The notes under the pieces were generated by a model. That model made no database searches. It was given only the letters and a program-made list of their open reading frames with translations, and was not told the origin of the DNA. The position numbers were made by a program, and so were the translations under genes. This document shows positions 43,115 through 45,652 of a DNA stretch of 45,652 bases, piece by piece (position 1 is the first letter of the stretch; each line of letters starts with the position of its first letter). Source of the stretch: an uncultured Alistipes sp. (GTDB lineage Bacteria > Bacteroidota > Bacteroidia > Bacteroidales > Rikenellaceae); contig URBK01000020.1 of assembly GCA_900546065.1 (NCBI GenBank), positions 1-45,652 of the forward strand, read 5' to 3'.

Positions 43115-43675
43115 TCAGATATGGCGGATATAGCGTGCCGGCACGCCCCCGACGATGGTATCCGGCGCCACGTCCTTCGTAACCACCGCACCCGCCGCAA
43201 TCACCGCATTGTCGCCGATCGTGACACCCTGCAATATGGTCGAGTTGGAGCCTACCCATACGTTCCGGCCCAGAACTATCGGCGCGGGCGTCATGGCCGC
43301 ACGCTCCGCAGGGTTCATGCTGTGGTTCAGAGTCGCAAAGACCACGGCATGCCCTATCAGGCAGCCGTCGCCGATCGTGACGCCGCCCTGATCCTGAAAG
43401 TGGCACGCGGCATTGATGAAGACGTTGCGGCCGACATGTATGTTGCGGCCGAAGTCGGTGTAGAAGGGCGGAAAGAGACGGAACGTCTCGTCCACACGGT
43501 AACCGAACAGCTCCGACACCAGATCGCGTATCTGCTCCGGCGTGTGGTATTCGCCGTTGATGCGGCACGTGATGCGACGCGCCGTGTCGCTCATGCGGTT
43601 CATGAATTCATATATCTCGGGCGTATTCAACATCTCCCGACGATTCACATGTTCCAAAAATTCCTTTAGTTCCAT
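43115..43675 (-). CDS. Hexapeptide-repeat sugar O-acetyltransferase (maltose/galactoside acetyltransferase family)
   Basis: 186 residues. An N-terminal helical Mac domain (about 1-55) precedes a left-handed beta helix of hexapeptide repeats. NIHVGRNVFINAACHFQD, VTIGDGCLIGHAVVFATLNHS (with the catalytic His), VLGRNVWVGSNSTILQGVTIGDNAVIAAGAVV and GGVPARYIRHI follow the LacA/Maa order. It transfers acetyl from acetyl-CoA to a sugar hydroxyl in the cytoplasm; the acceptor is unknown. The gene stands alone, and no TAnnTTTG lies directly upstream. The 394-base upstream spacer is mostly repeat. Confidence 0.92.
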   Translation of the reverse strand: MELKEFLEHVNRREMLNTPEIYEFMNRMSDTARRITCRINGEYHTPEQIRDLVSELFGYRVDETFRLFPPFYTDFGRNIHVGRNVFINAACHFQDQGGVTIGDGCLIGHAVVFATLNHSMNPAERAAMTPAPIVLGRNVWVGSNSTILQGVTIGDNAVIAAGAVVTKDVAPDTIVGGVPARYIRHI

Positions 43676-43818
43676 AATATATTTATATCGTATTATATCG
43701 TATCCTTTGCCTCGCGCCGAGCCTCAACCCGACGCCCCGTCTCGATACGGTGAATTTTTTTATATACGGGAACAGACAAAAGCCCTCGGCCCACAGCAGG
43801 GCACATCTCCGTCGGCCC

Positions 43819-44017
43819 CCGTCTCAATAAAGAATCCCTTCTCAATAAAGAGTCCTTCTCAGCCCAGCCTCCGTCTCCATAGAGGGTCCGTCTCAATAAA
43901 GGGTCCTCTTAATAAAGCCCCCGTCTCCGCTCCGTCTCCGTCTCCATAGAGGATCTGTCTCCATAAAGGATCCGTCCCCATAAGGCCCCCTCCCCATAAG
44001 CCCCCGTTCCCATAAAG
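43819..44017. repeat. Degenerate ~18-bp tandem array (nine or more units)
   Basis: Repeated variants of CCGTCTCAATAAAGGATC, with CAATAAAG and CCATAAAG/CCATAGAG alternating. It fills the spacer between the acetyltransferase and ferredoxin genes. Confidence 0.75.
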
Positions 44018-44053
44018 AAAACGGGGAACACCCCGTGAGGCATTCCCCGTTTT
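44018..44053. terminator. Terminator of the ferredoxin gene
   Basis: AAAACGGGGAA and TTCCCCGTTTT flank a 14-base loop; on the minus strand the tail is TTTTCTTTATG. Confidence 0.8.
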
Positions 44054-44069
44054 TGCCGGTGCCGGCCGC

Positions 44070-44240
44070 TTATTCCGCGGGGGCGATGGCCTCGCTCGGG
44101 CATACGCCTGCGCAGGTGCCGCAATCGATGCACTTGTCGGGGTCGATAACATAGATATCGCCTGCCGAGATAGCCTCTACGGGGCACTCGTCGATGCAGG
44201 TGCCGCAAGCGACACACGAATTGGAAATCTTGTAAGCCAT
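44070..44240 (-). CDS. 2[4Fe-4S] ferredoxin
   Basis: A 56-residue clostridial-type ferredoxin, a soluble cytoplasmic electron carrier, too short for the usual ORF cut-off. Two complete CxxCxxCxxxCP motifs are present: C9, C12, C15, C19 and C37, C40, C43, C47. The two halves repeat each other (CVACGTCIDECPVEAIS, CIDCGTCAGVCPSEAIA). It lies 57 bases downstream of serS on the same strand but has its own consensus promoter. It probably serves pyruvate/2-oxoacid oxidoreductases or similar anaerobic enzymes encoded elsewhere. Confidence 0.95.
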   Translation of the reverse strand: MAYKISNSCVACGTCIDECPVEAISAGDIYVIDPDKCIDCGTCAGVCPSEAIAPAE

Positions 44241-44284
44241 AGTTTCGTTTGTTTTAAGAGTTAAAAGTTTGCCGTAGCCGATTA

Positions 44285-44315
44285 CAAATGTAGAAAATTA
44301 TTTGATAATATCAAA
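44285..44315 (-). promoter_or_regulatory. Consensus promoter of the ferredoxin gene, overlapping the end of serS
   Basis: Minus-strand TTTG (44312-44315), 19 bases, TACATTTG (44285-44292). The -33 box lies within the last codons of serS. Confidence 0.8.
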
Positions 44316-45569
44316 TCCCGTGTAGGGTACCAGCACATCGGGTATGCGTATGCCCTCGGGGGTCTGGAAGTCCTCCAGCAGCGCCGCTACGATACGCGGC
44401 AGCGCCAGCGACGAGCCGTTGAGCGTATGTGCCAGCTGCATCTTCTTGTTGGCGTCGCGGTAGCGCAGGTGCAGGCGGTTGGCTTGGAACGACTCGAAGT
44501 TCGATACCGACGACACCTCAAGCCACCGTTTCTGCGCCTCCGAGTAGACCTCGAAATCGTATGTCAGCGCCGAGGTGAACGACAGGTCGCCGCCGCACAG
44601 ACGTACGATACGGTAGGGCAGACCCAGCGACTGAACCAGCGACTCGACGTGTGCAACCATGCCGTCCAGAGCCTCGTACGACTTCTCGGGCAGCGACAGC
44701 TGCACGATCTCGACCTTGTCGAACTGGTGCAGGCGGTTCAGGCCGCGCACATCCTTGCCGTAGGATCCGGCCTCGCGGCGGAAGCACGGCGTATAGGCCG
44801 TCATCTTAACCGGAAAGTCCTTCTCGTCGAGGATGACGTCGCGGTAGATGTTCGTCACGGGTACCTCGGCCGTCGGCACAAGGTAGAAGTTGTCGAGCGT
44901 GGCGTGGTACATCTGTCCCTCCTTGTCGGGCAGCTGGCCCGTGCCGAAGCCCGAAGCCTCGTTCACCATAACCGGAGGCTCCACCTCAAGGTAGCCCGCA
45001 CGCGTGTTGCAGTCCAGAAAATAGTTTATCAGCGCACGCTGCAGACGCGCTCCCTTGCCCTTGTAGACGGGGAAGCCAGCACCCGTCAGCTTGACACCCA
45101 GATCGAAGTCTATGATATCGTACTTGCGGGCCAGCTCCCAGTGCGGCAGCGCATCGTCCGACAGCTTCGTATAGTTCTCGACCAGCTTGACCACGACATT
45201 GTCGTCCGACGACTTGCCCTCGGGTACTATATCCGCAGGGAAGTTGGGCAACAGCACGATCTGCGACTGCAGCTCGTTGCTCACCGACTGGTGCTGTGCC
45301 GTCAGGTCGTTCGACCGCGCCTTCAGCGAGGCCACAAAACGTTTCTTCTCCTCGGCCTCCTCGCGCTTGCCCTGAGCGATGAGCATGCCGATCTGCTTGG
45401 CCGCGGCGTTCTGCTCCGCTAGGCACGAATCCAACTCGGCCTGTATGGCCTTGCGTCGGTCGTCCAGCTGCTCGATCTTGGCTATGATGGGGGCGGCATC
45501 AACGCCCTTCTTGGCAAGACGCCGGATGGCCGCTTCCTTGTCGTCCCTGATTTGCTTGAGTGTCAACAT
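44298..45569 (-). CDS. serS: Seryl-tRNA synthetase
   Basis: Charges tRNA-Ser (and tRNA-Sec where present) in the cytoplasm. 423 residues, standard. The N-terminal antiparallel coiled-coil arm covers about 25-105 (heptad-rich, ending LLPNFPADIVPEG). Class II motifs: motif 1 region around RALINYFLDCNTRAGYLEVEPP, motif 2 FRREAGSYGKDVRGLNRLHQF, motif 3 LNGSSLALPRIVAALLE. The start at 45569 gives the usual MLTLKQIRDDKE beginning. A -7 element lies 29 bases upstream. Confidence 0.97.
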   Translation of the reverse strand: MLTLKQIRDDKEAAIRRLAKKGVDAAPIIAKIEQLDDRRKAIQAELDSCLAEQNAAAKQIGMLIAQGKREEAEEKKRFVASLKARSNDLTAQHQSVSNELQSQIVLLPNFPADIVPEGKSSDDNVVVKLVENYTKLSDDALPHWELARKYDIIDFDLGVKLTGAGFPVYKGKGARLQRALINYFLDCNTRAGYLEVEPPVMVNEASGFGTGQLPDKEGQMYHATLDNFYLVPTAEVPVTNIYRDVILDEKDFPVKMTAYTPCFRREAGSYGKDVRGLNRLHQFDKVEIVQLSLPEKSYEALDGMVAHVESLVQSLGLPYRIVRLCGGDLSFTSALTYDFEVYSEAQKRWLEVSSVSNFESFQANRLHLRYRDANKKMQLAHTLNGSSLALPRIVAALLEDFQTPEGIRIPDVLVPYTGFDIIK

Positions 45570-45597
45570 AACGGTTACTCTTTATTAGTTTGATGCG

Positions 45598-45605
45598 CAA
45601 AGTTA
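45598..45605 (-). promoter_or_regulatory. -7 promoter element (TAACTTTG) for serS
   Basis: Exact TAnnTTTG, 28 bases from the start codon. No -33 TTTG within the normal distance before the window end. Confidence 0.6.
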
Positions 45606-45652
45606 CTACAAAAAAGTGAAATGCGGAAAGATATAGTGATAGAATTGAGTTA

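Noticed and set aside
43693..44217. Minus-strand frames rich in LYGDG/LLRRDSLLRR
   Set aside because: Translations of the degenerate 18-bp array.

Overview
The window looks like a chromosomal segment of a GC-rich Bacteroidota gut commensal, most plausibly Alistipes or another Rikenellaceae. This is inferred from gene content, from the recurrent Bacteroidota promoter signature (TAnnTTTG at -7, in several cases with TTTG 19-20 bases upstream), and from lipoprotein-rich glycan-degradation genes. No rRNA, tRNA, CRISPR array, transposase, integrase or phage gene was seen.

Layout. 1-1.5 kb: a membrane-anchored three-haem cytochrome c peroxidase. 2.1-5.1 kb: a sugar-oxidoreductase cluster (an internally deleted Gfo/Idh/MocA protein, a TIM-barrel isomerase, an intact Gfo/Idh/MocA protein). 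5.2-7.4 kb: a MATE exporter and an alpha-L-fucosidase pseudogene. 7.9-8.5 kb: an AlkZ-related winged-helix protein. 8.6-11.2 kb (minus strand): two tandem units, each a ~50-residue peptide followed by a surface lipoprotein. One lipoprotein is an intact fimbrillin-like/LRR protein; the other has collapsed to a signal peptide and a short tail. 11.9-12.8 kb: purC. 13.2-18.2 kb: a three-gene secreted operon (GH127 arabinofuranosidase, M64 metallopeptidase, CE15 glucuronoyl esterase). 18.3-22.7 kb (minus): a TolC/EmrA/EmrB-type efflux operon behind a textbook promoter and a 28-codon remnant that may be a decayed MarR regulator. 22.9-25.7 kb (minus): an OPA-family sugar-phosphate transporter and a GH99/WbsX-like protein. 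26.0-34.0 kb: a PiT phosphate transporter fused to a PhoU-like domain, a GH43 enzyme and two overlapping M3 peptidases. 34.3-41.6 kb: rsmE, a TonB-dependent receptor, a membrane metallophosphoesterase and a GH20 hexosaminidase. 42.4-45.6 kb: a DUF4890/Spy-like protein, a hexapeptide acetyltransferase, an 8Fe ferredoxin and serS.

Together the genes describe a cell that takes apart plant and host glycoconjugates outside the cytoplasm (GH127, CE15, GH43, GH20, GH99-like, M64), imports and processes the products, and digests peptides (two M3 enzymes). Core housekeeping genes (purC, rsmE, serS) lie between these accessory loci.

Three structural themes stand out. First, an ~80-90 bp repeat that carries a complete promoter occurs in tandem upstream of both rsmE and the metallophosphoesterase; in the clear copies a dyad overlaps the -33 box. 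Second, several genes keep both ends but have lost the middle. Third, many intergenic regions contain unrelated short tandem repeats (periods of about 18, 26, 36, 38, 70-77 and 75 bp). All functional calls come from reading the sequence and from knowledge of the families; no database search was run.
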